From an uncultured Blautia sp. (lineage in GTDB: Bacteria > Bacillota > Clostridia > Lachnospirales > Lachnospiraceae), in contig URMH01000016.1 of assembly GCA_900549015.1 (NCBI GenBank), positions 1 through 54,252 of the forward strand: a stretch of DNA of 54,252 nt. Reading direction: 5' to 3'. Shown here one piece after another: positions 17,325-25,741 of this stretch. Below the pieces are notes generated by a model. It saw only the letters and a list, made by a program, of their open reading frames with translations, did no database searches and was not told the DNA's origin. Each line of letters begins with the position of its first letter. Position 1 is the first letter of the stretch. The position numbers were made by a program, and so were the translations under genes.

Positions 17325-18698
17325 GTGAAATATTTACTGAAAAACGGAACTCTTGTGTCAGGAGAGAGAACGGAAAAAAAAGATATTCTTATAGAGGGGG
17401 AAAAAATCGTAAAAATTGCGCCGCATATTGAGGAGGAAGGCGCAGAGGAAATCAATGTGGAAGGCAAACTTCTGTTTCCGGGATTTATTGACGGACATAC
17501 CCACTTTGATCTGGAGGTAGCGGGGACTGTAACTGCAGATGATTTTGAAACAGGGACAAAGGCTGCCATTTTAGGAGGAACAACATTTGTCATTGATTTT
17601 GCATCTCAGGATAAAGGTGGCCATACCTTAAAAGAAGGTCTTGAGAAATGGCATAAAAAAGCAGACGGGAAATGTTCCTGTGATTATTCCTTCCATATGT
17701 CGATTGTGGAATGGAATGAAGAGACAGAAAAAGAAATTCAGGATATGATAGAGGAAGGCATTACCAGTTTCAAGCTTTATATGACATATCCTGCCATGAT
17801 GGTAGAAGACAGAGATTTATATAAGATCCTCAAAAAACTCAATGAATGCGGCTGTTTTGCAGGGGTACACTGTGAGAATGCAGGAGTGATCGACGCTCTC
17901 ATTGAAGAGGCGAAAAAAGAAGGACGTCTCGGACCGGAAAATCACCCTCTTGTACGTCCGGATACTATGGAGGCGGAGGCAGTCCACCGTCTTCTTGTAA
18001 TCGCAAAAGAGGCGGGAGCGTCCGTCATGGTGGTTCATCTCACAAACAAAAAAGCATATGAGGAAATCGTAAAGGCAAGAGAAAACGGACAGACTGTGTT
18101 TGCGGAGACATGCCCCCAGTATCTTCTTCTTGACGACAGCGCGTACAGCAAACCGGATTTTGGCGGAGCTGTCTATGTCTGCGCGCCGCCGCTTCGAAAA
18201 AAAGAGGATCAGGACTGCCTGTGGAAAGCTCTGGCAAATGGACAAATTCAGACTGTGGCAACAGACCAGTGCAGCTTTACGCTGGAGCAGAAGGCAATGG
18301 GAAAAGACGATTTTACAAAAATTCCGGGAGGTCTTCCGGGCGTACAGACAAGAGGAACCCTTCTTTATACTTACGGTGTTCGTGAGGGAAAAATTACAGT
18401 TGAGCAGATGTGCCGTCTGTTAAGTGAAAATCCGGCGAAGCTTTATGGAGTATATCCGAGAAAAGGTGCGCTTTTAGAAGGAAGCGACGGAGATATTGTA
18501 GTTTTTGATCCAGAAAAAGAGAGCGTAATTTCAGCAGAGACACATGGATACAATACAGATAATAACCCGTTTGAAGGCTATTCCCTTCACGGAGATATTG
18601 ATAAAGTCTTCTTAAGAGGAAATCTTGTAGTAAAAGATGGAGCCGTTGTAAAAGAAAAGACTGGAAAGTATATGAAGCGTGGAAAACGACAGATGTAA
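17325..18698 (+). CDS. hydA: Dihydropyrimidinase/hydantoinase
   Basis: A 457-residue cyclic amidohydrolase of the dihydropyrimidinase family (HyuA/YgeZ-like). GHTHFD near residue 58 carries two metal histidines, the lysine of SFKLYMTYP near 150 would be carboxylated to bridge the metals, and TDQCSF near 315 holds the metal aspartate. GTG at 17325 is preferred over ATG at 17274 because GGGAGGG stands eight bases before it and the homologous N-terminus begins there. In the purine pathway it probably opens a hydantoin-like or dihydropyrimidine-like ring left after uric acid or xanthine reduction. It is divergent from the YheO-type regulator. Confidence 0.88.
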   Translation: MKYLLKNGTLVSGERTEKKDILIEGEKIVKIAPHIEEEGAEEINVEGKLLFPGFIDGHTHFDLEVAGTVTADDFETGTKAAILGGTTFVIDFASQDKGGHTLKEGLEKWHKKADGKCSCDYSFHMSIVEWNEETEKEIQDMIEEGITSFKLYMTYPAMMVEDRDLYKILKKLNECGCFAGVHCENAGVIDALIEEAKKEGRLGPENHPLVRPDTMEAEAVHRLLVIAKEAGASVMVVHLTNKKAYEEIVKARENGQTVFAETCPQYLLLDDSAYSKPDFGGAVYVCAPPLRKKEDQDCLWKALANGQIQTVATDQCSFTLEQKAMGKDDFTKIPGGLPGVQTRGTLLYTYGVREGKITVEQMCRLLSENPAKLYGVYPRKGALLEGSDGDIVVFDPEKESVISAETHGYNTDNNPFEGYSLHGDIDKVFLRGNLVVKDGAVVKEKTGKYMKRGKRQM

Positions 18699-18802
18699 AA
18701 ATATTGCGAAAAACCTCGAATTTTTACGAACGAAAAACTGTGAAAAGCAAAAAGAAATATGGTATTATTTTTCGTGGGATAATCGTCAAAAGATGCAGAA
18801 AG

Positions 18803-18837
18803 CCCGGTTGAAGAGTATAACTTTGACCGGGTTTTTT
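18803..18837 (+). terminator. Intrinsic terminator after hydA
   Basis: CCCGGT (18803-18808) pairs with ACCGGG (18826-18831), extended by AAG/CTT, then six T. An outer AAAGATGCA/TGCATCTTT repeat (18788-18845) flanks it. It sits about 100 bases after the hydA stop. Confidence 0.8.
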
Positions 18838-18947
18838 GCATCTTTTTGTATTTGTGCAAAAATGATAAAAATGGAATATAATTCTTGCTTAGTTTATGTG
18901 AAAATGATAAAATCAGGGTATACGAAACGGAGAAAGAGAGGGACTAT

Positions 18948-19951
18948 ATGGAGAATGTAGTGGTGAGAGAGCGGAAGGTCGTGCTGAGAGTTGGGGGCGT
19001 CTGCTTTTCATAGAACGGGCGGGAGAAACCCGAATTGCGGTTTTGGGAAAAGAAGGAGAAAGACTGGCATCTTTTGAGATGAATATGCTAGGGGCAGAAG
19101 AAGCTCTTTTATTTCTGAAAAAGAAAGGCATCTCTCTTTCCGAGAAAGATTTTGTGGGAGAAGAATCCTGTGATAAAAAGACGAGAAAGGCTTTAAAATG
19201 GTATGAAAAATCTGCCTATCTTACAAATTGGAACAGAGAAGAAGAAGCAGAGAGAACAAAAAAGGTCTCTACAGAGGAAGAGGTAAAAAGACAGCAGAAG
19301 CGTCTTAAAATTTTAGGCTGGATTTTGATTGCTTTTGTAATTCTTATCTTTTTTGCAGGCGCAAAATATAGGGTGGCAGGCTGGGTGTATGTTCTTCTTT
19401 TTGTCTGGTTTCTTTATATTTACCTCTACCCGAGAGCATACATAGAAAAGTCTGGAAAAAAGAAAAATGATGCCTACACTCTTGTCATTCCCTGGGGAGG
19501 AGCAGTACTGGCGCTTCTGGCATGTCTTGCCGTTACGGATATGTTTAATGTTACAGACGGAGAATTGTTTGTTTATGCAGGGATTTTTTCAGCATTTCTC
19601 TTAATTCCCTATTTTATAAAAATTTTTTTCTTTGCAAAAGAAAGCTCAAAGGAAAGAATTGTTTTTGTTATCCTTGCAGGCCTGTCAATAGGATTTACCA
19701 TTACTCTTCCTGTTAATTATCTGCTTACAACAGGAAAATCCAATCATGTGCCTATGATTGTAACCGGAAAAAGAGAGAGCAGTTCTTCAAGAGGAGGAAC
19801 GGATTATTATATTTCAGGAAATTATAAAGGAGAAAATATGGATATGACAGTGTCAAGAAATTTGTTTGAGAGTGCAGAAGAAGGCAGCCTTGTACAGATT
19901 TGCGAGAGGGAGAGTATCCTTGGGCTTGAATACTGGAATGTTCACGAATAG
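18948..19951 (+). pseudogene. Frameshifted gene for an unrecognised membrane protein
   Basis: ATG at 18948 (AGAGAGGG before it) opens a frame that stops at 19011. The gene continues in another frame: a TTG at 19043 could open 302 residues, but the same frame is plainly coding further upstream (RLLFIERAGETRIAVLG). Adding one G to the five-G run at 18993-18997 joins both parts into one protein of about 334 residues. The body has a soluble N-terminal half and four or five hydrophobic helices from genomic position about 19310 on. I do not recognise the family. The frameshift may be real, a slippage switch, or a sequencing error. Confidence 0.65.
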
Positions 19952-19970
19952 AACATAGGAGGAAAAAAAT

Positions 19971-20924
19971 ATGGTGGGAAGCGGCTTAAAGAAAATGGCA
20001 AAAGAGGCTGGACTGAAAATAGATAAAGGCGTGGCATATGGAGAATATATGGGGTATTCAGTCACTATGTGGGAAGGAAACGGATATAAAGGACTGGGGG
20101 TTTCTGCCAGATGCACGGATGAGAGCAGGCTTTCCGCCTTTTTGCAGCAGTTTGATAATAAGGAAATGCGTAAAAAATACAGGATTGACCAGGTACACGC
20201 ATGGACGGAGGGAATGCAGATCATATTTAATGACGCTCCGGGAACTATGAAGCGTTATCGGGAATTTACAGAGTGGCTTCTTCCTCAGCTTTCTCTGTAC
20301 GGATTTCTTAACAGTGCCTATTGTCCTATGTGCGGGCTTTTGTTAGACGGTGCATCTTCCTGGAGACTGGATAAGCTGGCAGTGCACGGACATGACCGAT
20401 GCTTTGCTTCCAGAGAACAGGAGGAAAAAGCAGAAGTGGAAAGAATAAAGAATGAAGATACGGGAAGTTATGCTTCCGGTTTTCTTGGAGCTGTCCTTGG
20501 TACGCTTCTGGGAGCAATTCCCTGGGCAATTGCCCTGTTTATGGGATACATTGCGTCTGTTCTCGGCTTCCTCATCAGCCTGCTTTCTGCCAAGGGATAT
20601 GACCTTTTGCATGGAAAGATGGGAAAAGGAAAGATTCTTATTGTTACATTGGTATCGGCTGTGGGTGTTGTGTGCGGCAATATTCTGGGAGATGTGATTT
20701 CCATTGCAGTTATGATTGGAAAGGGAGAGCTTTTTGGAGCTTCCTTTGCAGACATTCCGGTTATTATGGCGGAACTGTTTCGGGATGCCGAATATATGGA
20801 TATGTTCCAGACAAATCTGAAACTTGGACTCTTTTTTGCTCTGCTTGGAATGGCGGGGGTAGTTTGGAAAATGTACAAAGAAAATCCTACCAGAACGGTT
20901 TCTTCAAAAAAACTGAAGGGATAA
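19971..20924 (+). CDS. Unrecognised membrane protein with cysteine-pair motif
   Basis: A 317-residue protein of unknown function. The N-terminal soluble part (to about residue 130) ends in a YCPMCGLLL motif near residue 115, possibly half of a zinc site. From about residue 164 come three or four hydrophobic helices rich in Gly and Ala, then a cytoplasmic tail of Lys and Ser. It follows the frameshifted gene by 19 bases with AGGAGG before the ATG, so the two probably form a unit. Its SGL/GVAYGEYMGY N-terminus matches nothing I know. Confidence 0.75.
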   Translation: MVGSGLKKMAKEAGLKIDKGVAYGEYMGYSVTMWEGNGYKGLGVSARCTDESRLSAFLQQFDNKEMRKKYRIDQVHAWTEGMQIIFNDAPGTMKRYREFTEWLLPQLSLYGFLNSAYCPMCGLLLDGASSWRLDKLAVHGHDRCFASREQEEKAEVERIKNEDTGSYASGFLGAVLGTLLGAIPWAIALFMGYIASVLGFLISLLSAKGYDLLHGKMGKGKILIVTLVSAVGVVCGNILGDVISIAVMIGKGELFGASFADIPVIMAELFRDAEYMDMFQTNLKLGLFFALLGMAGVVWKMYKENPTRTVSSKKLKG

Positions 20925-20996
20925 AATCAGTATTTGCCTTTCTTTTTTAAAAGTGTTATCATAAAAGATACGACAAAAGAGAAGGGGGAACGTTTT

Positions 20997-22361
20997 GTGA
21001 AACAGGATTCAGTCGCAGCAGAAAACAAAATGGGTGTTATGCCTGTGGGAAAGCTTCTTTTAAGTATGTCTGTTCCCATGATGATTTCCATGCTTGTTCA
21101 GGCATTGTATAACATTGTGGACAGTATGTTTGTGGCACAGCTTAACGAGAATGCTCTTACCGCAGTATCTCTTGCCTTTCCGATACAGAATCTTATGATT
21201 GCTGTGGGAACCGGCACAGGAGTCGGTGTCAATGCCCTTGTATCAAGATCTCTTGGAGAGAAAAACACGGAACATGCAAATAAGGCGGCAAATAACGGCG
21301 TATACTTGTCTCTGTTCAGCTTTCTGGCATTTGCACTTCTCACCGGGATTTTTGGGAAGATCTTTTTCCAGGTACAGACAGAAGACGCGCAGATTATTTC
21401 CTACGGAGCAGATTATGTGAGAATCGTAGGAATTATGTCTTTTGGAATTTTCTTTCAGTTTATTTTTGAGAGGCTTTTGCAGTCTACAGGAAAAACTCTG
21501 TACACGATGGTTACCCAGTCCCTGGGAGCAATCATTAATATTATTCTTGACCCGATTATGATATTCGGATTATTTGGATTTCCCAGAATGGAAGTAGCGG
21601 GAGCTGCCCTTGCTACGGTTGTGGGACAGATTGTGGCTGCTTCCCTGGCATTTTGGTTTAATGTAAGGAAGAATAAGGAGCTTCACATTTCTATTACAAA
21701 ATATCGTCTCTCCGGTATTGTAGTAAAACAGATTTACAGTGTAGGAATTCCTTCTATTATTATGGCGTCCATTGGTTCTGTTATGACTTTCGGCATGAAT
21801 AAAATTTTGATGGCGTTTACTTCCACGGCAACAGCTGTTTTCGGAGTGTATTTTAAACTTCAGAGCTTTATTTTCATGCCGGTGTTTGGCCTGAATAATG
21901 GTCTTGTTCCTATTGCGGCGTATAATTATGGAGCAAGGAAGCCAAACAGAATTATGAAATCTATAAAATTAAGTATCATTTATGCAGAAACTATTATGTT
22001 TGTGGGCGTCTTGATATTCCAGTTCTTCAGTGCAGATCTTTTGGGTATATTTAATGCTTCAGATTCCATGTTGGAAATCGGGGTACCTGCTCTTCGGATC
22101 ATCAGCTTAAGCTTTCTGCTTGCAGGCTTTGGAATTGTTTGTTCTTCGGTTTTTCAAGCTTTGGGACATGGAATGTTAAGTTTAATCGTCTCTGTTCTGA
22201 GACAGTTGATCGTACTTCTTCCGGCAGCCTTTATTCTTTCCAGAACAGGCGTGCTTTCTGCTATCTGGTGGGCATTTCCTATTGCGGAAATCTTTTCCGG
22301 ATTGGTAAGCTTTATATTCTTGCGACATGTTTACAAGAAAGAGATATATACGATGATGTAA
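20997..22361 (+). CDS. MATE family efflux transporter
   Basis: A 454-residue twelve-helix exporter of the MATE family with the usual two MatE repeats. GTG at 20997 is chosen because GGGGGAA is eight bases before it; the upstream ATG at 20934 has no ribosome site and lies too near the preceding stop. The sequence resembles NorM/DinF-like drug or cation exporters; substrate unknown. It converges on another MATE gene on the opposite strand, with a strong terminator between. Confidence 0.82.
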   Translation: MKQDSVAAENKMGVMPVGKLLLSMSVPMMISMLVQALYNIVDSMFVAQLNENALTAVSLAFPIQNLMIAVGTGTGVGVNALVSRSLGEKNTEHANKAANNGVYLSLFSFLAFALLTGIFGKIFFQVQTEDAQIISYGADYVRIVGIMSFGIFFQFIFERLLQSTGKTLYTMVTQSLGAIINIILDPIMIFGLFGFPRMEVAGAALATVVGQIVAASLAFWFNVRKNKELHISITKYRLSGIVVKQIYSVGIPSIIMASIGSVMTFGMNKILMAFTSTATAVFGVYFKLQSFIFMPVFGLNNGLVPIAAYNYGARKPNRIMKSIKLSIIYAETIMFVGVLIFQFFSADLLGIFNASDSMLEIGVPALRIISLSFLLAGFGIVCSSVFQALGHGMLSLIVSVLRQLIVLLPAAFILSRTGVLSAIWWAFPIAEIFSGLVSFIFLRHVYKKEIYTMM

Positions 22362-22368
22362 AAATAAA

Positions 22369-22410
22369 GGGCGTTTCCGTTCGCTGAGAGTGAGCGGAAA
22401 CGTCCTTTTT
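22369..22410 (+). terminator. Terminator between convergent MATE genes
   Basis: A stem of GGGCGTTTCCGTTCGCT against GAGCGGAAACGTCC, followed by TTTTT on the + strand. It also lies downstream of the opposite-strand MATE gene. Confidence 0.85.
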
Positions 22411-22426
22411 GACGAAAACAGAAGCA

Positions 22427-23800
22427 TTATGAAATGACAGTCTGTTCTCTTTTTGTAAGATGCTTGTTAATAATAAGAAGAAACACAGTTGTAGATAAAA
22501 CGGAGCTTGCAATATCTGCAATAGGTTCTGCATAAAAAGCGGCTTTTGCAGTAAAAAGGGCGGGAAGTACAAAGGTGCAGATTACAAAGAGCCCTTTTCG
22601 AAATACTGAGAGTGCAAGGGCTGTCTTTGTCCGCTCCATTGCAGTAAGTCCGTCAACAAATACATACTGGAAGCTCAATGGAATAATCATCATTGTGTAA
22701 ATGCGGATTGCCCACATAGAGCATTCCATGTATGCGGATTCCGATGTGAAGAGCTTTACAAAATACTGAGGCGCAAACTGGGACACAAGAAACATAAACG
22801 TAGTAAAGCAGAGCATTAATATAAGGATATGTTTCTCTGCCTGCTTGACTCGCTTTGTCTGTTTGGCCCCGTAATTGTAGCTTAAAATTGCCTGTGTTCC
22901 GCCGCTGATTCCAATCATGGGAGAGGTAATCATAAGAAGGTAGCTCTGGGCTATAGTTGCGCAGGTGATCAGCATATCTCCTTCTGAGGGTCCGCCGTAT
23001 TTTTGAAGGACCGTATTCATGGCAATGAGGATAATGCTGTCTGTTGCCAGAATAAGAAACGGGGAAAAGCCCAGGTACAGTATTCTGCCCATCACTCTGG
23101 AAGAATAATTTCCAAAAGAGATTTTTACATGGATTTTTTTGCCAAGTAAAAAACAGAGGGCAAAAGCAAAGGAAGCAAACTGGGAAATAACAGTGGCGAT
23201 TGCCGCTCCCGCCACGTCCATGTGAAATACAAAAATAAACACGGGGTCAAGAATAATATTGGAGACAGCTCCGATGAGTACAGTTGCCATTCCGATCATG
23301 GGAAAACCCTGACAGTTTATGAAGTAGTTCAGTCCCGCCGCCATCAGGGCAAAAAAAGTACCCGCTGTATAAATGGTCATATACGTATTGGCATAGGGAA
23401 AGGTAAGCTCGCTTGCCCCGAACCACATAAGGAGCTGGTCCTTTAAAAGCAGAAAAGCGATGGTAAGGATCAGGGAAAAAACACATAAAAGCAGGAATGA
23501 GTTTGATAAAATCTGTTTTGCTTTTTTGTAATTTTTTTCTCCCATACGGATTCCCATTAAAATAGAACCACCAAGCCCCACAAGTGTTCCAAAGGAAGTC
23601 AGAAGGGTGACGATCGGTCCGCACACGCCTACGCCTGCAAGCGCCTGTGCTCCGATAGACGGAATGTGTCCGATATACATTCTGTCAATAATACTGTACA
23701 GCACATTTACAAACTGAGCAATCATGGCGGGGATTGCCAGTCGTAAAACAAGGGAAGAAACAGAGTCCCTTCCCAGATCAGCAGATGATTTCATTTTCAT
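22427..23800 (-). CDS. MATE family efflux transporter
   Basis: A 457-residue MATE exporter with twelve predicted helices and the ISGGTQAILSYNYGA motif in the second half. It is closer in style to the 8280-9638 protein (RMYIGHIP, FGASELTFPYA, DPVFIFVFHMDV are nearly shared) than to the neighbouring 20997-22361 protein. These are therefore paralogues of one subfamily duplicated within 15 kb. The start ATG has GGGAGG before it. Substrate unknown. Confidence 0.82.
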   Translation of the reverse strand: MKMKSSADLGRDSVSSLVLRLAIPAMIAQFVNVLYSIIDRMYIGHIPSIGAQALAGVGVCGPIVTLLTSFGTLVGLGGSILMGIRMGEKNYKKAKQILSNSFLLLCVFSLILTIAFLLLKDQLLMWFGASELTFPYANTYMTIYTAGTFFALMAAGLNYFINCQGFPMIGMATVLIGAVSNIILDPVFIFVFHMDVAGAAIATVISQFASFAFALCFLLGKKIHVKISFGNYSSRVMGRILYLGFSPFLILATDSIILIAMNTVLQKYGGPSEGDMLITCATIAQSYLLMITSPMIGISGGTQAILSYNYGAKQTKRVKQAEKHILILMLCFTTFMFLVSQFAPQYFVKLFTSESAYMECSMWAIRIYTMMIIPLSFQYVFVDGLTAMERTKTALALSVFRKGLFVICTFVLPALFTAKAAFYAEPIADIASSVLSTTVFLLIINKHLTKREQTVIS

Positions 23801-23967
23801 TTCCTCCCGTAAAATCGTATCATTCTTTCAATATGACACTATAACAAATTCTTTCAGGGGATTCAATATTTTTGGACAAGATTCGCCGGAAAAATATTTT
23901 CAAAATTTCTGTTTTTTGGTATAATTAATATAATAAAGGAAGAAATGAAATAAAAGGAGAGGGGACA

Positions 23968-24639
23968 ATGGATTATCAGGGGATAATTACCTTTATAATG
24001 GAAATGATAGGAACGGTGGCTTTTGCCGCGTCCGGTGCTATGGTTGGAGTGGGGAGGAAAATGGACATATTCGGAATCAGCGTGCTTGGTGTTGTGACCT
24101 CCGTAGGAGGAGGAATGATTCGTGACATTGTACTCGGCATTATTCCGCCAAGTGTATTTCAACATTCCGTGTATGCAGTTGTGGCAACGATTACTTCTTG
24201 CATTGTGTTTCTTGTGCTGCATCAGAAAAAAGAATTGCTTCAGGGTGAATTTCGTGTACATTACGATAAAATAATGCTCGTGATGGATTCGGTCGGTCTT
24301 GGAATTTTTACAGTGGTGGGAGTGAATACGGGAATCCGTCAGGGATATATTGAACATACATTTCTTCTTGTTTTTTTGGGAACAATAACAGGTGTGGGAG
24401 GCGGGCTTCTGCGTGATATGATGGCAGGCGTGCCGCCGTACATTTTTGTACGCCATATATATGCCTGTGCTTCCATTGTGGGAGCGCTTGTATGTGTTTA
24501 TATGTATCGTCTGTTTGGAGCAGTGGAAGCTATGGTGGTAGCCTCAGCAGTGGTAATTATTATTCGGTATCTGGCTGCTCATTACCGCTGGAATCTTCCA
24601 AAGCTGGAACTGGAAGAGGAAGAGGAAACAAAGCTTTAA
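23968..24639 (+). CDS. TRIC-type trimeric cation channel family protein (YadS-like)
   Basis: A 223-residue membrane protein of the UPF0126/TRIC family. It has two repeats of three helices; each repeat carries the glycine-rich GVGGGxxRD motif (SVGGGMIRDIVLG near residue 46, GVGGGLLRDMMAG near 134). Prokaryotic members are potassium-permeable trimeric channels. It stands alone, divergent from the MATE gene, with GGAGAGGGG before its ATG. The last dozen residues are strongly acidic. Confidence 0.85.
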   Translation: MDYQGIITFIMEMIGTVAFAASGAMVGVGRKMDIFGISVLGVVTSVGGGMIRDIVLGIIPPSVFQHSVYAVVATITSCIVFLVLHQKKELLQGEFRVHYDKIMLVMDSVGLGIFTVVGVNTGIRQGYIEHTFLLVFLGTITGVGGGLLRDMMAGVPPYIFVRHIYACASIVGALVCVYMYRLFGAVEAMVVASAVVIIIRYLAAHYRWNLPKLELEEEEETKL

Positions 24640-24674
24640 AAGAGAGAAAGATTTTTAAGACTATGTAAAATATT

Positions 24675-24753
24675 TGTGAAAATTTCACATGCAAAGAGAT
24701 GGCTCGAAATAACTCGAAAATAATATTGTGTGATTCACATAAAAATAATCGAG
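24675..24753 (+). promoter_or_regulatory. Dyad-rich region upstream of the HPr-like gene
   Basis: TGTGAAA-A-TTTCACA (24675-24689) and TGTGA-T-TCACA (24729-24739) share the half-site TGTGA. The second is flanked at nearly equal distance by CTCGA (24713-24717) and TCGAG (24749-24753), giving a long imperfect dyad. The half-site resembles CRP/FNR-family operators, although the spacers are not the usual six bases. The rest of the 24640-24898 gap holds only the promoter listed separately. Confidence 0.45.
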
Positions 24754-24826
24754 AAATAAGAGAGAATATATTGAAAATTACAATAAAAAAACGAATTTTA
24801 TAAAAAAGAGAAGAAAAACGGGCAAG

Positions 24827-24855
24827 TTGACAAAATGAAGAAACAGGAGCATAAT
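24827..24855 (+). promoter_or_regulatory. Promoter of the HPr-like gene
   Basis: TTGACA (24827-24832), 17 bases, CATAAT (24850-24855): near-consensus sigma-A spacing and boxes, about 44 bases before the start codon. Confidence 0.75.
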
Positions 24856-24898
24856 GGCATGAATCCAAGGAAAGTGTATGATAGAAAGGATGAGGATG

Positions 24899-25123
24899 AT
24901 GTCTCAGAAAATTAAATTGAGCGCGCCCGAGGATGTTAAGGAGTTTGTAAAAGCAGCAAATAAGTGTGATTTTGACATTGATATTTCCTATAACAGGGTT
25001 CTTGTTGATGCAAAATCTATTTTGGGGATTTTCAGTATGGATCTGACACGTATCCTGACGGTGCATTGTCATGGAGAGAGCCAGGAATTTAATCAGGCGA
25101 TTCAGAAATTTGCAGTAGCATAA
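24899..25123 (+). CDS. HPr-like phosphocarrier family protein lacking the active histidine
   Basis: A 74-residue protein with the HPr fold signature DAKSILGIFSMDL, which holds the regulatory serine region (Ser46 of HPr). The GLHARP segment with the PTS-phosphorylated histidine is absent: where it should be, the protein reads LSAPEDVKEF. It therefore cannot carry phosphate from enzyme I, but might be a regulatory protein like Crh if the serine is phosphorylated. Three ATG codons are close together; 24899 has AAAGGA eight bases before it, while 24878 is possible too. Similar degenerate HPr proteins are common in clostridia. Confidence 0.75.
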   Translation: MSQKIKLSAPEDVKEFVKAANKCDFDIDISYNRVLVDAKSILGIFSMDLTRILTVHCHGESQEFNQAIQKFAVA

Positions 25124-25149
25124 AACAGAATATACCGTATAACAGGTAG

Positions 25150-25213
25150 AACAGATATTTTTGTACAGAGTGATTTTGGGCGTACCATATGTGCAGAAAT
25201 ATCTGTTTTTTTA
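25150..25213 (+). terminator. Terminator after the HPr-like gene
   Basis: AACAGATATTT (25150-25160) pairs with AAATATCTGTT (25197-25207) across a long loop, then a T run. Confidence 0.7.
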
Positions 25214-25328
25214 TGCCAGGGGCAAAAATTTCCTGTACCTTATTGACAGAAAGCATAAAATATGGAAAGATAGAGGGGAAGATATTCGGACAGAATTACT
25301 ATAATATTTCAGAAAAGAGGATGGCATT

Positions 25329-25655
25329 ATGAAAATCAGCAGAATTGAACATATGTGTGAAGGAAACGGACACGTGATTATTAAAGAGATTTTAGACGCG
25401 CCTCAGTTAAACGGAAAATGCAGAATGTATGCAGAGGTAACACTGGAGCCGGGCTGCTCTCTTGGGTATCATGAACATCACGGAGAAAGCGAGACCTACT
25501 ATATTCTTTCCGGACAGGGAGAATATAATGACAATGGAGAATACCGCCCGGTACAGGCAGGAGATATTACCTTTACACCAGATGGAAAGGGACATGGACT
25601 TGCCAATACAGGAAATGCAGACCTGGTTTTCATGGCGCTGATTATTCTCGACTGA
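25329..25655 (+). CDS. Small cupin-domain protein
   Basis: A 108-residue single cupin barrel. Motif 1 is GYHEHHGESETYYILSGQGEY near residue 42, giving the His-His-Glu metal set; motif 2 is DITFTPDGKGHGLANTG near residue 78, giving the last histidine. All expected metal ligands are visible. Function within the very broad cupin superfamily (sensor, isomerase or dioxygenase) cannot be told. It is a monocistronic unit, with AGAGGA before the ATG and a terminator after it. Confidence 0.82.
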   Translation: MKISRIEHMCEGNGHVIIKEILDAPQLNGKCRMYAEVTLEPGCSLGYHEHHGESETYYILSGQGEYNDNGEYRPVQAGDITFTPDGKGHGLANTGNADLVFMALIILD

Positions 25656-25663
25656 GAACAGAA

Positions 25664-25697
25664 AGGAAGCAGCAGATTTGCAGGGCTTCCTTTTTCT
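25664..25697 (+). terminator. Terminator after the cupin gene
   Basis: AGGAAGC (25664-25670) and GCTTCCT (25685-25691) form a stem followed by TTTTCTTTC. Confidence 0.75.
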
Positions 25698-25741
25698 TTC
25701 AATATAAATAAAACAGATAAAATCAACGAAGGGACAACATT

